A DNA stretch of 64,000 nucleotides from Ichthyophis bannanicus. Taxonomy: Eukaryota; Chordata; Amphibia; Gymnophiona; Ichthyophiidae. The notes under the pieces are model-generated. The model saw nothing but the letters and a program-made list of their open reading frames with translations, searched no databases and had not been told where the DNA came from. Location: assembly GCA_033557465.1 (NCBI GenBank), contig CM066048.1:16344305-16408304 (forward strand), written 5' to 3'. The position numbers and the translations under genes are program-made. Of this stretch, positions 21,717 through 33,694 are shown piece by piece. Position 1 is the stretch's first letter, and the number at the start of each line of letters is the position of its first letter.

Positions 21717-22637
21717 ATGTATGTGGCGAAAGTGGGTGTTGGGAAGGCAGTGGCGGCGGAGTTGCGGGCCTTGCAAGCGCCGGAGTCTCCCGGCGGGTCC
21801 GATGGCCCAGATGTGAGTGAAGGTGAGGTCGCTTCCGAAACCACATTGGAGGCCGTGCTGAGAGAAATCAGAGACTCCAAAGATGAGATAGTGGAGCGAG
21901 TCTCTCAGAAGTTGGAGGAGAAATTTGCTGATCTGGGGCAACGGCTGGAGGAGGTAGAGGCCCGAGTGAGTCAGACAGAGGACTCTCAGGCCTCAATGCA
22001 GCGCACTGTGGGCTCACTGCAACAGCAACTCAGCTGGTTACATGCTAAGACCGAGGACATGGAAAATAGAGACCGCAGGTCTAACTTGCGTATATTTGGT
22101 GTACCCGAGGGAGTGGAGGGGGACGACACTATTGGATTCGTGGTGGACGTGGTGGACATGCTGCAGACCTGCTTCCCCGGGGCCCCGTCCGTTCCCGCGT
22201 TTGAGATAGAGCGGGCACACAGAGAACTGCGGCCCAGGCCTGGGGCGGACGGGCCGCCACGTGCGCTCATTGTTAAGCTTCTAAGATTCCAAGACAGAGA
22301 GCATGTGATCCGAGCGGCCAGGAAATCTAAATTCGTGAATTACAAAGACTGGAAGGTTTGTGTGTTCCCGGATCTTGCGTCTGAGACCGCCAAACGTCGA
22401 AAAGACCTGGTTAAATTGAAGGAGAGTCTCGCTCGGAGAGGCATAAAGGTGGCGATTTGGTACCCGGCAAAAATTACCATGGTGGTGAACGGCACGCGGC
22501 GCTTCTTCGCTTTCAAAGAGGCCCTGGAAAAGTTTTTGAAATCCCAGAAGGGGAACTCCCCGGGTGAGCGAGACGGTCCCACGCAAGGCATCTCAGTGGC
22601 AGAGGATGGACGGGAGGAATCGGCGGGGCCGGACTGA
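21717..22637 (+). CDS. L1/Tx1 ORF1 protein (copy 2)
   Basis: This 306-codon frame has a low-complexity N-terminus (to about residue 45), a long coiled coil (about residues 50-115, for example EKFADLGQRLEEVEARVSQ), and the L1 RRM signature MENRDRRSNLRIFGVPEGVE at about residue 116. A C-terminal domain follows with the YPAKI(T)-type strand. It would bind element RNA as a trimer. The ATG at 21717 opens the long frame. An earlier ATG at 21673 starts a short frame (MPKLANPNPAIR) like the MPKRK starts of related ORF1s, so the true start may be there with a small frame lesion between. Apart from that the frame is undamaged. Confidence 0.85.
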   Translation: MYVAKVGVGKAVAAELRALQAPESPGGSDGPDVSEGEVASETTLEAVLREIRDSKDEIVERVSQKLEEKFADLGQRLEEVEARVSQTEDSQASMQRTVGSLQQQLSWLHAKTEDMENRDRRSNLRIFGVPEGVEGDDTIGFVVDVVDMLQTCFPGAPSVPAFEIERAHRELRPRPGADGPPRALIVKLLRFQDREHVIRAARKSKFVNYKDWKVCVFPDLASETAKRRKDLVKLKESLARRGIKVAIWYPAKITMVVNGTRRFFAFKEALEKFLKSQKGNSPGERDGPTQGISVAEDGREESAGPD

Positions 22638-23048
22638 AAAGAACAAAAGACATGTATTTGAGACTTGTGAAACTTGAGTTTTGTGGGGGAAGACCCAGGA
22701 GTTGCTATTGTTTTTTTTTTTTTTTTAAAGGGGACTGCGGGGAGATGTGGGAATAATGCAGGGGGCTATGGGAGGGGGCGAAGAGGGCATCTGTACTGCG
22801 TGTAGGGGCTGTTTTTGAGGGTAGCGCCCCCCCTGTATTGGCAACCATGGTGGAGGGTATGGAATGGGGGGAGTGTGAGTGAGGGATCGGGGGTAGATGG
22901 TTGCAGGGGGGGGGTGGTGCGGCGGGAAAGTGGTGGGTGGGTGACTGAGAGGGCTATTGGGGGTCAAAATGGTTAAAAATTGTGACGGGCGAAGGAGGAT
23001 GGTGCAAGTGTTGGGTGATGGTTGTTTGTTTGCTGTTGATCGTGTGTT
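22638..23048 (+). other. L1/Tx1 inter-ORF region of copy 2, G-rich
   Basis: Non-coding and G-rich (runs near 22720-22990) with a poly-T patch at 22711-22725. It is the counterpart of 13686-14864 in copy 1 but only about 0.4 kb long. Confidence 0.6.
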
Positions 23049-26000
23049 GTGTGTGTGGCGGATGTCTGTGCTCTATCGGGTAGCCCAGTGGGGGAAAGAC
23101 CGGGGGTGATGACTGTGCCCAGGGTAGGGGACGTCAGAGTCGCCTCCTATAATGTAAGGGGTTTTAATAGTCCCATAAAACGGAAGCGGGTTCTTGCTCA
23201 GCTAAATAAGTTGCGAGTGGATGTGGCTCTGATTCAGGAGACACATCTGACTAGGGTGGAGCAGGAGAAGCTAAAAGCACAGGGTTTTGAGCAATTATAT
23301 GGCTTGTCCTATAACTCTAAGAAGCGTGGGGTGGTGATCCTGATACACAAACGGGTGAGATTTATCCCATATGAGAGTGGAGGAGATGCGGACGGGCGTG
23401 TGGTCTGGGTGGTGGGAAGGGTGGACCTGCGGGAGGTGTCCTTCCTCAACGTGTATGCTCCCAATGGGCGGAAGGGTTCTTTCTTTTCGGACGCGTTACA
23501 AGAGTTTCGAGGTAAAGTCAAAGGGGATTGGATTATGGGGGGGGGGGACATGAATTGTATGGTGGGAGCTAATGATCGCTCCAATTATTGTCAGAAAAGG
23601 CATGGGAAGGAGGGTAAAGAGCTTGAGCGGTGTCTGGGTGACTTTGAGCTGGTGGATATTTGGCGGTGAGAGAATCCCGGGGGGCGGGAATTCACTTGCT
23701 ATTCTGCGAAACAGGAGTCCTACTCAAGATTGGATTTACTTATTGGGAAACGTGATCAATTAGGGGTTTTGGTGAATGTTAGGATTCACCCGATCACCCT
23801 TTCCGACCATGGGATGGTGGTGGGGGAGTGGTGTGGGAAAGGGAGGGGGTGGAGGGGCAACGTGTCATTGTATCAATCTAAGGAAGGGCAGGCTCGGCTT
23901 CGGAAGGCGTGGAGGGACTACCTGGAATGGAACGATAATGGGGAGGTGTCTGATGCGACGGTTTGGGATGGTGGGAAGGCCTATATGAGGGGTATAATGA
24001 TCCAATTTGGGAGTCAGAAGAAACGGAAAAGGGAGGAGTCGCGCCAGCAACTGCTGCAGGAATTAGGGCAGCTGCAGAAGGAACATAGCGGGGGTGGATC
24101 CCGGGCGGTACGTCAGAAAATGCTCGGGATTCGGGCAAAGATTAATTCCTTGGATTTGGAGGAGGTGGAGCAGCTGATGAGAGCCACTAAGCGGAACTTT
24201 ATGGAGGGCGGGAACAGAGCAGGGAAACTCCTTGCGCGTCAGCTACAAAAGAAGCGGGAGAGTAGGATTGTGCGCGAGATTGTCGGTGGGAAGGGAGAGC
24301 GGCTAGTGGCCAGTCAGGACATCTGTAAGGCCTTCCAGGTGTTTTATGAGGAGTTATATAAGAGGCAGGAAGGGATTCGCATGGAGGAGATAGCGGACTA
24401 CTTGGGGGGGTCTCGACTTTCCCAGGGTGGACGAGGACACAGCGCGCTGGCTAGGGAGGCCGATCTCTGTATCGGAGGTGATTGGAGGGATTAAAAAACT
24501 GCCTAAGGGTAAGGCTGCTGGAGAGGATGGGTTTCAGGCAGAATATTATCATATGGTGCGGGAAGAGGTGGCCCCATTTTTGGCGCGGATGTTCTCCGGT
24601 CTATTAAAGGGGGAACGCCTTCCGGAGTCGATGGCACAGGCCAATATTGTGGTCCTCCCTAAAGAGGGTCGCCCTCTGGAGAAATGCAAGAATTATCGCC
24701 CCATCGCCTTAATTAATAGCGATGCCAAATTATACGCAAAGATCCTAGCGGGCAGACTGGAGGGCATCCTGCCCGACTTAATCCACCCGGATCAGACCGG
24801 GTTTATCAAAGGCAGGCGGATTGCGGATAATGTTCGGAGAGCGGTGGGATTGCTCCATCATATTCGAGACCGGAAAACACCTGCGCTCTGTGTAGCGCTC
24901 GACGCAGAAAAAGCCTTCGACAGGGTGGAGTGGGAATTTCTGCTTCAGGTAATGGGGCGGATGGGACTGGGGGTAGGCTTTATTCAGGGGGTGAGAGCGT
25001 TGTACCAACGTCTGGCGGCGCGAATCTGGGTGAACGACCAGGTTTCGGACCGGTTTCATTTGCAGAGGGGTACGAGACAGGGCTGCCCTATGTCGCCCCT
25101 CCTGTTTGCCATGGTAATCGAGGCTCTTGCGATTAGGGTTCGTGCACAGGCCCAGATCCGGCCGATGGTGGCGGGGGCGACAGAGCATAAGATCCTGCTC
25201 TATGCGGATGACACGTTGATTTTTATGTTCCGCCCGGAGGAGTCCTTGCCCGCGTTATTGCGGGAATTGGAGCGGTTTGGGGCGGTCTCAGGCTTTAAGG
25301 TGAACATGTCTAAGACTGAGGCTCTAGCTCTGGGGGGGATGCAGAAAGGGGCTTTTCCGGCCTTTCCCTTTAAATGGTCTCAAGGTGCTATTAAATACTT
25401 AGGCGTGCGTATCTCAGAAGATCCCTCCCAGTTGTTTGAGCTGAATTACCGACCGTTGATGGGGCAGATTACTTCATTGATGGAAGGATGGGCCCCTCTG
25501 CAGCTGAGTTGGCGGGGTAGGGTAGAGGTACTTAAAATGACTGTGGTGCCGAAATTCCTGTTTCTCTTCTCGCAGTTGCCCATTCAGATCCTGGGGCAGT
25601 TGCTGAAGTAGTGGGATAGCAGGCTACTGAGATTTGTTTGGGGGGGGGGAGGAAGGCACGAATTGGCCGTCAGGGCCTGCTTCCGTCCAGGGACCAAGGT
25701 GGGGTTCGGTTGCCATCGCTGCAGTGGTACCATCAGGCCTGTATTTTGCGGGCCTGGCGGGATCACTATGGTGGGGAGGGGGTGGTGGCCTGGGTGGAAG
25801 TGGAGAGGTCGCTGATGGGGGCCCCTTCCCTGGCTAAATGGTTGGTGGACGGGGATCGAGAGGGGAGAACGCGTCGGCACGGGCACCCTTTTTTGGATGC
25901 TATGGCTCAGCTTAGTGTCCTGGGAAAGAGAAGGGGATGGTTTCCCAGCCCTTTCTCCCCGTGGTCTACTATTGGGGAGTTCCTCCCGTTCAGACAGGCG

Positions 26001-26883
26001 GGGTGGGTTAGGAAAGGGCGGCAATTGGTGGAAGCCCGTTTGGAAAAGCTGCATGAGTTTGTGGTGGACGGGGTTCTTAAGTCCCATAGTGCTCTGGAAA
26101 AAGAGGTGCAAGAGAGAATCCCCTTCTATCAATATTTTCAATTACGCCATCTCCTTATGACAGGGGATGTACTGTCCCAGATTAGTAGGGAGAGCACGCA
26201 GATGGAAACGGTGGTGTATCAGGGGAAGGGGGATAAAGGGATCATAGCTAAGATCTATAATGTGTTGTTGCAAGACAGTGTTGATCACCACCCGGCCTTG
26301 CACCGGGTGCGATGGCATCAGTGGTTAGGGGTTGAACTGGATGAGGAGGTATGGGAGAGGATTTATGCGAAGATAAACAGGTGTACCTGGGTGTCTTCCT
26401 GGCAACAAACGCAACTGCAAATTATACATGGAGCTTACTGTACTTCCCGTCAGTTGTATTTGGCCGGAGGGCTATCTTCGGATAAGTGCTGGAGGGGCTG
26501 TGGTGGAACTGGTGGGTTTCTCCACATGTGGTGGGTATGTCCAGTGATCCAGACCTTTTGGGAAAGGGTGCAGGGGAGAATCGGGGGGGGGGGGGTCGGT
26601 GGGCAACAGGTGGCGGCCCGGGTCGCTCCAGGAATGCCCGGGTTCATCAGTTGAGTCCGGTAAAGGGAAATGGAGGGGGATGTTGGAGGATAAGCTGAGA
26701 TTGGCTGCGAGAGTGGCGATTGCTGGGAAATGGAGGAGTGTGACCGGACCCACGGAGGTGGATTGGGAGACTAAAGTGGCAGCTGCGGTACGCTTTGATC
26801 GAATGACGTACCGGTTGTGTGGAAAAGAATGGATGTTTCATAAGATCTGGGATGGTTTCCTGGAAGGGAGGCTGGGGCACTGA
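23049..26883 (+). pseudogene. L1/Tx1 ORF2 (endonuclease-RT) of copy 2, disrupted
   Basis: The endonuclease starts at VRVASYNVRGFNSPIKR (about 23130) with IQETHLT, NVYAPNG, GGGDMNC and LSDHGMV. The RT is at about 24427-25611 with IKKLPKGKAAGEDGFQAEYY, NYRPIALINSDAKLYAKILA, HPDQTGFIKGRR, VALDAEKAFDRVEW (motif A), RGTRQGCPMSPLLFAMVIEA (motif B) and LYADDTLIFM (motif C). A C-terminal region with a Cys/His segment (about 26485-26540) follows. Breaks: TGA at 23667, a frame change at about 24400-24430, TAG at 25609, and frame changes at the G-runs near 25640 and 26583. Both G-run shifts could be replication slippage or sequencing error. The catalytic residues visible are all present, so few lesions separate it from an open frame. 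Confidence 0.88.
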
Positions 26884-27319
26884 GGAGGTGAATGGGGAAA
26901 AGGAGGGGGGGTGGACATCTAAAACACACACACATACACATATAGTTTGGGTGTTATGGGTTCTTTAAGTTTTTCTTTTTGGGAGCTCTGTAAGTTATGT
27001 ATGCTTCTTATAGGATGAGTTATACTATGTTTCTTGATACAGGATGCTTTGGGAAGGCCTATTTGGGGAGCTTCCCCATTTGAGGGGTATATTACGGGGT
27101 ATATGGGTGTTGCACTAGTAGTGGGGGGGAAAGGTTGATCAGTATGGGAGGTGTATTGTATATTCTTTTATTTGCAACGCCAGAGGTGGGAAGCGGGTCG
27201 GGAAAGGGTGGGGGGGGCTGTTTTCTTTTGATACCGTGTTTCTTCTGAAACTGTTTTGGGTTTGCCTTCTTTTATCCTGTATGTCACAATGTTTAATAAA
27301 AGATGTTTAAAAAAAAAAA

Positions 27320-27338
27320 AAAAGACAGATGGCATGGG
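27320..27338. repeat. Right 19-bp target-site duplication of L1/Tx1 copy 2
   Basis: Exact repeat of 21554-21572, directly after the poly-A tail. Confidence 0.9.
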
Positions 27339-28869
27339 CAACAAACAAATTAGAATGTCTAATATAGATGTTTCAAATTATAGGGGTTATTTTGAAAGCC
27401 CTATTCATGGCTTTGGATGCCTGAATATGGGCACAGAGCCATCCAAATCACAGAGGTGTCTCCAGAGTCATTTTTGAAACCGAGTCTCTGGATGTCCACG
27501 TCTGAATCGGGCATGGCTAGTAAGTTCCCAATAACCCAACATCCCTGCCTGATCTCAGAAACATCCTGATGTCCAGAATCATGCCTAGGGTTACACCTGC
27601 TCCAAGCACGAAAAGGCATCTCAAAGGTGCTCCTTTTGTCAAGCAGACGTTTGGATGGTGTGGAGAAGAAGCTACACTAATACACCCTTTATTCTACAAT
27701 ATGTTAACGAACACTGAAGGGGAATGGGAGCTCACGCTTTCATTCTGCTATGTCGCTCTACTAGCTTATACTAGCTTGCATGAGATGGACGCCTCCACCC
27801 CCATGTTTTCCTAAGGGGGGATGTCTATGTGGCCACCAGCATGGACATCCACGTGGGGAAGTTTCTGTTCCTAGAATTAGCCAAAGACACAGACCTACCT
27901 GGCATTTTTCTGAAGGTTCTGCCCTGGACATCCCCAATTTGACTTGGGCTTCCTTTCTAAAATGCCACTTTATATGTCTATTTGGTGACACTATATAGTT
28001 ATAGGCAGCACTGCCGAATATAGGCATTTCACACATACCAGCTTTTTGTACGACAGACTGATTTTAGAAGGGGTGTGTGGAAAGTCATGCACACTTAAGT
28101 TTAGACAGTCACTATTTGATAAACATGCACATAAGTCCTGTTATGAGTACTTTTCAGTCTGGGTGTGCACAGGGATGGAGTTTAGGAAGAACCTACATAT
28201 CTGTGTGTGAGTTATAAAATATTATAACCTGCATGCATTTCTTTTTCTTTTTTTTAAAATTGAGAATGTCTCATGATTACATATCAAGAAAACAAGACAG
28301 AAGGCAGGTTTCATCATGCAAATTTATACATCAGAAACAAATTGAAGTCTAGCCCACATACTTGGGGAGAAAAAAAAATTACTAAAAAGAATAAAAAAAA
28401 CAAACAAAAGGAAACCAGGCTATATGCCATAAATTAGTACCTATACTTATATAAAAGACTCCATTTTCCTCTAAACAAGTGACCATTAAACGAAAAAACA
28501 CCAGTAAAACACAAGAACTCTTCTTTTGCATCAAAAAGCGCATATGTACGATCTCGAAAACCAATGACATTTACAGGGGAATGTCAAATAAAACGTAGCT
28601 CCCACAGATAATACCCATGGTTTGCGTGCCAAAAAAAAAAAAACCCTCTTCCTTCTGGACCGAATTCATTCTAGGAACATCAGAGAATATCTGGATTTTG
28701 TCAGCATAAAAAGAAAAATATTTCTTTTTAAAACATAAAAAAAACTTAAAATAAGGCTCCTATCAATCTCTGAAACTAAAGTAACCCATAATGTACCACA
28801 AGTGGCAATGATATCTTAAGATTACTCTAAAAAAGCTGTTAAATCAAGGGAGGGCGGACTAACTTACAT
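27339..28869. other. Non-coding stretch, A- and T-rich to the right
   Basis: No gene is supported. 28240-28850 is A/T-rich with several poly-A runs and may be an old retroelement that I cannot identify. Confidence 0.4.
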
Positions 28870-30600
28870 GCTTTTCTGAACAATCTAGGTGCAGGTATTT
28901 ATACCTGCTCTAGAGGCCGCATAACTGCCACATTTAATAAAATGGACAAAAAGGACCAAATGACAAAAACAGGAGATAACATAAGTGCTGGCAAGTTAAA
29001 AGGAAAGGCATTAAGGCAGCAGACAAAGAGAGAATTTGAAAAAAAAGCTTGCTGTGAAAGCAAAACTACATTCATAGCAAAATACCAGTGGAAAAGTCAT
29101 CTGGAACCTTAAATGATAAGAGGGGGGGGGGGGTTAAAAGGGTGCTAAAGGAGAACAAGGCCATAGCGGAGAGATTGAAGCAAAGAATTCATTCAGTCTT
29201 TATTGAAGATGATGTAGGAAACCTATCCATGCCAGAAATAATATTTAAAGGTGATATATCAAAGGAACTGAAACAAATCTCAATAAATCAGGAAGATGTA
29301 TTACAGCTATTTGATAAACTAAGAGTAAAAAAATCACCTTGACCAGATGGCATACATCCCAGGATGCTGAAAAAAAACTGGAAATATGAGACTGCAGACC
29401 TACTTTTAAAAATCTGTAAACTATCATTAAAATCATCTGTAGTATCTGACCATTGATAAGTGGCCAAGCTAACGCCAATTTTCAAAAAGGGTTGCAGGGA
29501 TCATCTGGGGAAACTGCAGACCAGTGAACCCAACATCAATTCTGGGAAAAAAGATAGAAACCATTCTAAAGAACAAAATTACTGAACATGTAGATAGTCA
29601 ACGTTTAATGGCAGAAAGCTAACATGGATTAAGCCAAGGAAAGTCTTGTCTCACTAATATATATATTTTTGAAAGTATGAACAAACAGGAAGAACTGTTG
29701 ATATAGTGTATCTGGATTTTCAGAAAGCCTTTGGCAAAGTCCCTCATGAAAGACTCCAAATAGCAGAAGAAATTTAATGTGGACAAGTGCAAAGTTATGC
29801 ACTTAGGGAAGAACAACCCAAACTACGGTTAAATAATGCAATATGCCACATTACGAATCACTACCCAGGAAAAGGATCTGGGCATCATTGTGGATAATAT
29901 GTTGAAACCCTTTGTCCAGTGTGCAGCTGCAGCCAAAAGAGCAAATAGAATGCTAAGAATGATAAGGAAAGGAATGGAGAATAAAACCAAGGATATTATA
30001 ATGCCTCTGTATTGCCCCATAGCGTGACTGCACCTTGAATATTGTGTGCAATTCTGGCCACCATATCTTAAAAAGGATATAGCAGAAATGGAAAAGATAC
30101 AGAGAAGAGCACCAAAATGGTAACTGAGATGGAAGGATTACTAACCCTATCAGGAGAGGCTTAAAAGGTCAGGGCTCTTCAACTTGGAAAACAGACAGCT
30201 GAGGGAGGGATATGATAGAGATCTATAAAATAATGAATGGAGTGGAATGGGTAAACAGATTGGTCGTTTGCTACTTTAAAAAGTAGAAAGACTAGGGATT
30301 TGCAATGAAGCTACAGTGTAACAGATTTAAGACTAATCAGAGAAAATGTTTTTTCACTCAACATGTAATCAAATTCTGGAATTTGTTACCAAAGAATGTA
30401 GTAAAAGCTGTTAGTGTAGCAGGGTTTAAAATAAATTTGGACAAGTTCCTGGAGGAAAAGGCCATAAACCATTATTAAAGTGGACCGGGGAAATCTACTG
30501 CTAACCCCTGGGACAAGCAGCATGGGATCTGTGTACCTTTTGGGAACCTGAGAAGTACTTGTGACCTGAATTGGCCACTACTGGAAACAGGATACTGGGC
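28870..30600 (+). mobile_element. CR1 LINE relic with internal deletion, plus strand
   Basis: It has the linker and RT start (28920-29760), then a jump near 29758 from a VPHERLQ block (after motif A) directly to the MKFNVDKCKV-type block, losing motifs B and C. It continues to the CR1 tail (TTGGCCACTACTGGAAACAG at about 30573). It is followed directly by a second CR1 piece in the same orientation. Confidence 0.75.
28960..30480 (+). pseudogene. CR1 ORF2 remnant
   Basis: Visible blocks are KENKAIAERLKQRIHSVF (about 29149-29200), ISINQEDVLQLFDKLRVKKS (29279-29340), DGIHPRML and VDIVYLDFQKAFGKVPHERL (motif A, 29697-29755). After the deletion come KDLGIIVDNMLKP, CAAAAKRANRML and MENKTKDIIMPLY (29872-30010), then the C-terminal LFNLE and WNLLPKNVVKAV-type segments (about 30180-30430). 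Stops occur throughout and the polymerase core is missing. The CR1 enzyme normally nicks DNA with an AP-like endonuclease and reverse transcribes its own RNA. Confidence 0.75.
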
Positions 30601-31143
30601 AGATTACAGAAGAGCAACCAAAGTGGTAGAGGGGATGCAAGGATACCCCTATGAAGAAAGGCTAAAAAGGTTAGGGCTCTTTAACCTGGAAAAGAGACGG
30701 CTGAGGGGAGATGTGATAGAAGTCTATAAATTAATGAACGGAGTGGAACAGGTAAACGTAGATCAACTGTTTACGTTATCAGAATATAGAAAGACTAGGG
30801 GACATGCAATGAAGCTACAGGGTAAACTATTTAAGACAAAAGGAAAATATTTTTTCACTCAATGTGTAATCAAACTCTGGAATTTGTTACCGGAGGATGT
30901 AGTAAAAGCTGTTAGTGTAGCTGGGTTTAAAAAAGGTTTGGACAAGTTCCTGGAGGAAAGGTCCATAAACCATTATTAAAAAGGGACCCGGGATATCACT
31001 GCTTGACCCAATACAAGCATTGTGGAACTTCTCTCTTTTGGGTGAACTGCTAGGTACGTATGGCCTAGATTGGCCACTGTTGGAAACAGGATACTGAGCT
31101 TGATGGACCTTGGTCTGACCCAGTATGGCATATCTTATGTTCT
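30601..31143 (+). mobile_element. CR1 LINE 3' fragment, plus strand
   Basis: This 5'-truncated copy carries the last 118 codons of ORF2 as an open stretch (30623-30979, from YPYEERLKRLGLFNLEKRRL to the SINHY stop). The conserved 3' UTR follows, ending GTCTGACCCAGTATGGCATA and TTCTTAT. It is less damaged than the neighbour upstream and so probably younger. Confidence 0.85.
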
Positions 31144-32305
31144 TATTGTCTCAACCAGTATGACGACATGTCTTACTTTCTTCACTAGGTTATAAAAATG
31201 GAGATGTAAGAAGTACATATATACTTCACTTTATAAAACAGGCCCCACACACGCATGGTAATGCACTTTAACAGAGCAGGAGTTTATAAAATTACCCTAT
31301 CAATACACGCAGTGCCAAATATCACAGCTTAGACATGTGAATGTTTTATCTAATCTGTACTCCCAGAATGCAAACTCAACCTCCTTCTTCTACCTTGAGA
31401 TCTGACAGCCAATAGCTATGAAGCCCCATTCTATGTAGGGATTGTAAAGTGGAAATGGGGTGTCCAAGTTAGGACATTCTGAACTCCCCCGAGTATTTTC
31501 CAAAAAGCTCTGCCAAACCTGAAATCTTTTACAGAGAGATGTATAAAGACACCAGCAAATGCATGAGGAGCATTGAGATCACAGCATCAGGAGCATTGTG
31601 GTCACAGCATCACGCGGCACATTCTACATGGCTTCAGAGGCAGTTATATGTGGAGGACAAGAAAGCCCCTGCTGAAATGAGCACTCAGGAAAAAAAAACA
31701 AACAAAACTTATGCATGCCACAGAGGTGGTGCAGATACAAACAGGGACATTTTTTAAAACTTTCTGTGCCGCTCCACCATAAAATTGGAAATACACATGA
31801 TTTTTTGCCACCAAAACCATATCCCAAACATATGTCCTTTAAATTTGCACTTCCTGGATTATTTCAATGTGCAAACAGCGGCTTTTTGAAATTACAATTT
31901 ACATGCATATGCTATCTACACCTTTAGATTTAATGCAAGGTTTCTAAAATGGCCTCCAATATGTCTAGAACTATAGTAACCTGAAATAAAAGATAAAAGC
32001 ACTTATATGTTCAGTAACAAATGCATAAGTGTTTTTGAATTTCTGGCCCATATTCTCTAGAAAAGAGGGAAATTTAAGATTTTTGAATGTTTGTTGCTTC
32101 TATCAGGCATCAATAAAGCACAAGAACAAAGCAGTTTGCTTAGTACAAGGGGTCATTGTATTAACATGGAAGGAATCTCCAAAGGTAAATGAAAGGGGGG
32201 TAGATTCCTGGAACAAATTTCCAGTGGAGGCTATTCAAGCCAAAGAGTGGCAAAATTCAAACTTGCAAGGCATACTCAAAAGGGGCCTTTACTGGATCAG
32301 TTTTG
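31144..32305. other. Non-coding stretch, nothing recognised
   Basis: No gene or known repeat family could be supported. Confidence 0.4.
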
Positions 32306-32520
32306 GAGTGGAGTAGCAGCCTAATGGTTAAAAGCAGCGGCCCGAGAACCAGGGAAGCCTGATTCAAATCGCATCTTGTGATCTAGAGCAAGTCATATAA
32401 CTCTCCATTGCCTCAAGTACAAACGTAAATTGTTAAGTCCTGCTGTCCTAGCAACCCAACTCCTGGGTCCTGCAGGGATAGGGAAAGCTATACTGTACAT
32501 GAATTTAATTGAGTTACTAA
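32306..32520 (+). mobile_element. tRNA-derived SINE, second family, plus strand
   Basis: The head reads AGTAGCAGCCTAATGGTTAA (box A region) with TGATTCAAATC (box B). It is followed by the SINE body (GAGCAAGTCATATAACTCTC, CATTGCCTCAAGTACAAA, GGGATAGGGAAAGCTATACT). The body differs from the SINE at 12236 after the tRNA part. It looks old. Confidence 0.7.
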
Positions 32521-33144
32521 TGAAAAGGCATGAGCTAAAGCTTTCACCCCTTCCCCTCTTTGGGGTGACAGAAGGGAGGCTGCAACATTGCCAGGCAGCT
32601 GGGAATGAAAGCCAGTGTTGCCTAAGCCTCAGTTTGGTCAAACTCCAACAGACCTGAAAGCCCAAAAGGTGTGAAATACCTCCCTCCAAGACACAGATAA
32701 GGAGGGGGAGGGATTAAACCCACCTTTGCATTTCTTATGTAGCTCATCAAAGCTGCCTGGATTGGGGAGCGACACCTCCCTCCTCACTGACTTGCAATCA
32801 TCAGGTGAGGGCACTTGCTTGACAGGTGCCAGAGCCAGAACGTTCCCCATGACACAATTTTTGGGGAGGGGTCACCCACACAGCGCCTGGTGGCTTTTCA
32901 AGCCCCTCACACTTTTACCCAGCCGAATAGAGCAGAGCCTGCCCTTAGGTGGCAAAGTCCCCCTTCTCTCAGCTCCATAGCAGCACAGGCCCCCCACTCC
33001 CACATCCCCAGAGGGTGCCGCGTCCTTTCAGGCAATGAATCAATGTCAGTGCATCGTTTAACTTAACTACATTAGTCTCAAAATTGCATATTTTAAACGT
33101 CCATGCCCCCCACCCATTTGCTCATAACTGAGGCAATGAGGCCG
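32521..33144. other. Non-coding stretch, nothing recognised
   Basis: No gene is supported; it lies just upstream of the CpG-rich block. Confidence 0.4.
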
Positions 33145-33400
33145 CACTACTTTCCTTCACCCCTGCGCTAAAGGCGGATGAGCCTCACAACACTGCCCGC
33201 CCTTAACGTTCTATCTAGCCGGACTCCATCCTTCCACCGCAGCCGAAAGTTCCGGGGTTCGAGCCAGAGAGTTTACGTCCGACGTCATCAAACACGGTTG
33301 CCAAAGCGACGGCGCACAGAGATGGCGAGAGGAGGACGCTTCGTAGATATTTCCGGTTCCGGATTTCAAAGCCGAACCGGGAACTGGCAAAGAAATGGGT
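33145..33400 (+). promoter_or_regulatory. Short CpG island, candidate TATA-less promoter
   Basis: About 24 CpG dinucleotides occur in some 240 bp, against very few in neighbouring unique DNA. It contains a CRE-like GACGTCATC (33281), an AGATGGCGAG block resembling a YY1 site over an ATG (33320-33332), and two ETS-like sites in reverse orientation (TTCCGGTTCCGGAT, 33351-33364). These are typical of vertebrate housekeeping promoters. Whether a host gene starts here, and on which strand, cannot be told from the window. Confidence 0.4.
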
Positions 33401-33567
33401 TAAGGAAGAGCTTTGTAATAGATGGGCGTGGCCATCCATCTATAGGAAATGTCCTGCAAGGGTATCCTTACTTTTGGACCGTCCTAGAATACTGTTTGAG
33501 GGATGGGGAGAGGATGAGGATGAGGATAGAGCGAAAATTCAGATTCTTGCAGTCTGAAACCGAATAA
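33322..33567 (+). CDS. Possible first-exon ORF in the CpG island (uncertain)
   Basis: From the ATG at 33322, in a fair Kozak context (agagATGG), an 81-codon frame reads MARGGRFVDISGSGFQSRTG onwards and ends at 33567. I recognise no domain. It is rich in Arg, Gly and aromatic residues. If the CpG island is a promoter, this could be the start of a first coding exon that splices out before the in-frame stop, or it may be chance. No clear splice donor stands out. Confidence 0.2.
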   Translation: MARGGRFVDISGSGFQSRTGNWQRNGLRKSFVIDGRGHPSIGNVLQGYPYFWTVLEYCLRDGERMRMRIERKFRFLQSETE

Positions 33568-33694
33568 ATCAATATTAAAGTAGTTAGCATTGAAAAAGAA
33601 AACAATTTTAAAAAAACCTTATTCCCCTGCTCATCTTCTCCTGCAAAGGAAGGGGGAAATGATCTGAAGGGAACAAAGCTTAAAGCAGACGTGT

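Larger units (their letters stand above)
21573..27319 (+). mobile_element. Near full-length L1/Tx1-clade LINE (copy 2)
   Basis: The element of 5.75 kb starts with ACTTCCGGTTTAGCC and has ORF1 (21717-22637), a G-rich spacer, ORF2 (about 23049-26883, broken), AATAAA at 27295 and a poly-A tail. A perfect 19-bp target duplication argues for a fairly recent insertion. Its ORFs are clearly related to copy 1 but diverged, so at least two L1/Tx1 lineages were active. Confidence 0.9.

Noticed and set aside
27339..28869. Host exons or an L1 ORF1 remnant
   Set aside because: Only weak, A/T-rich open stretches were seen, with no signature block I could defend.
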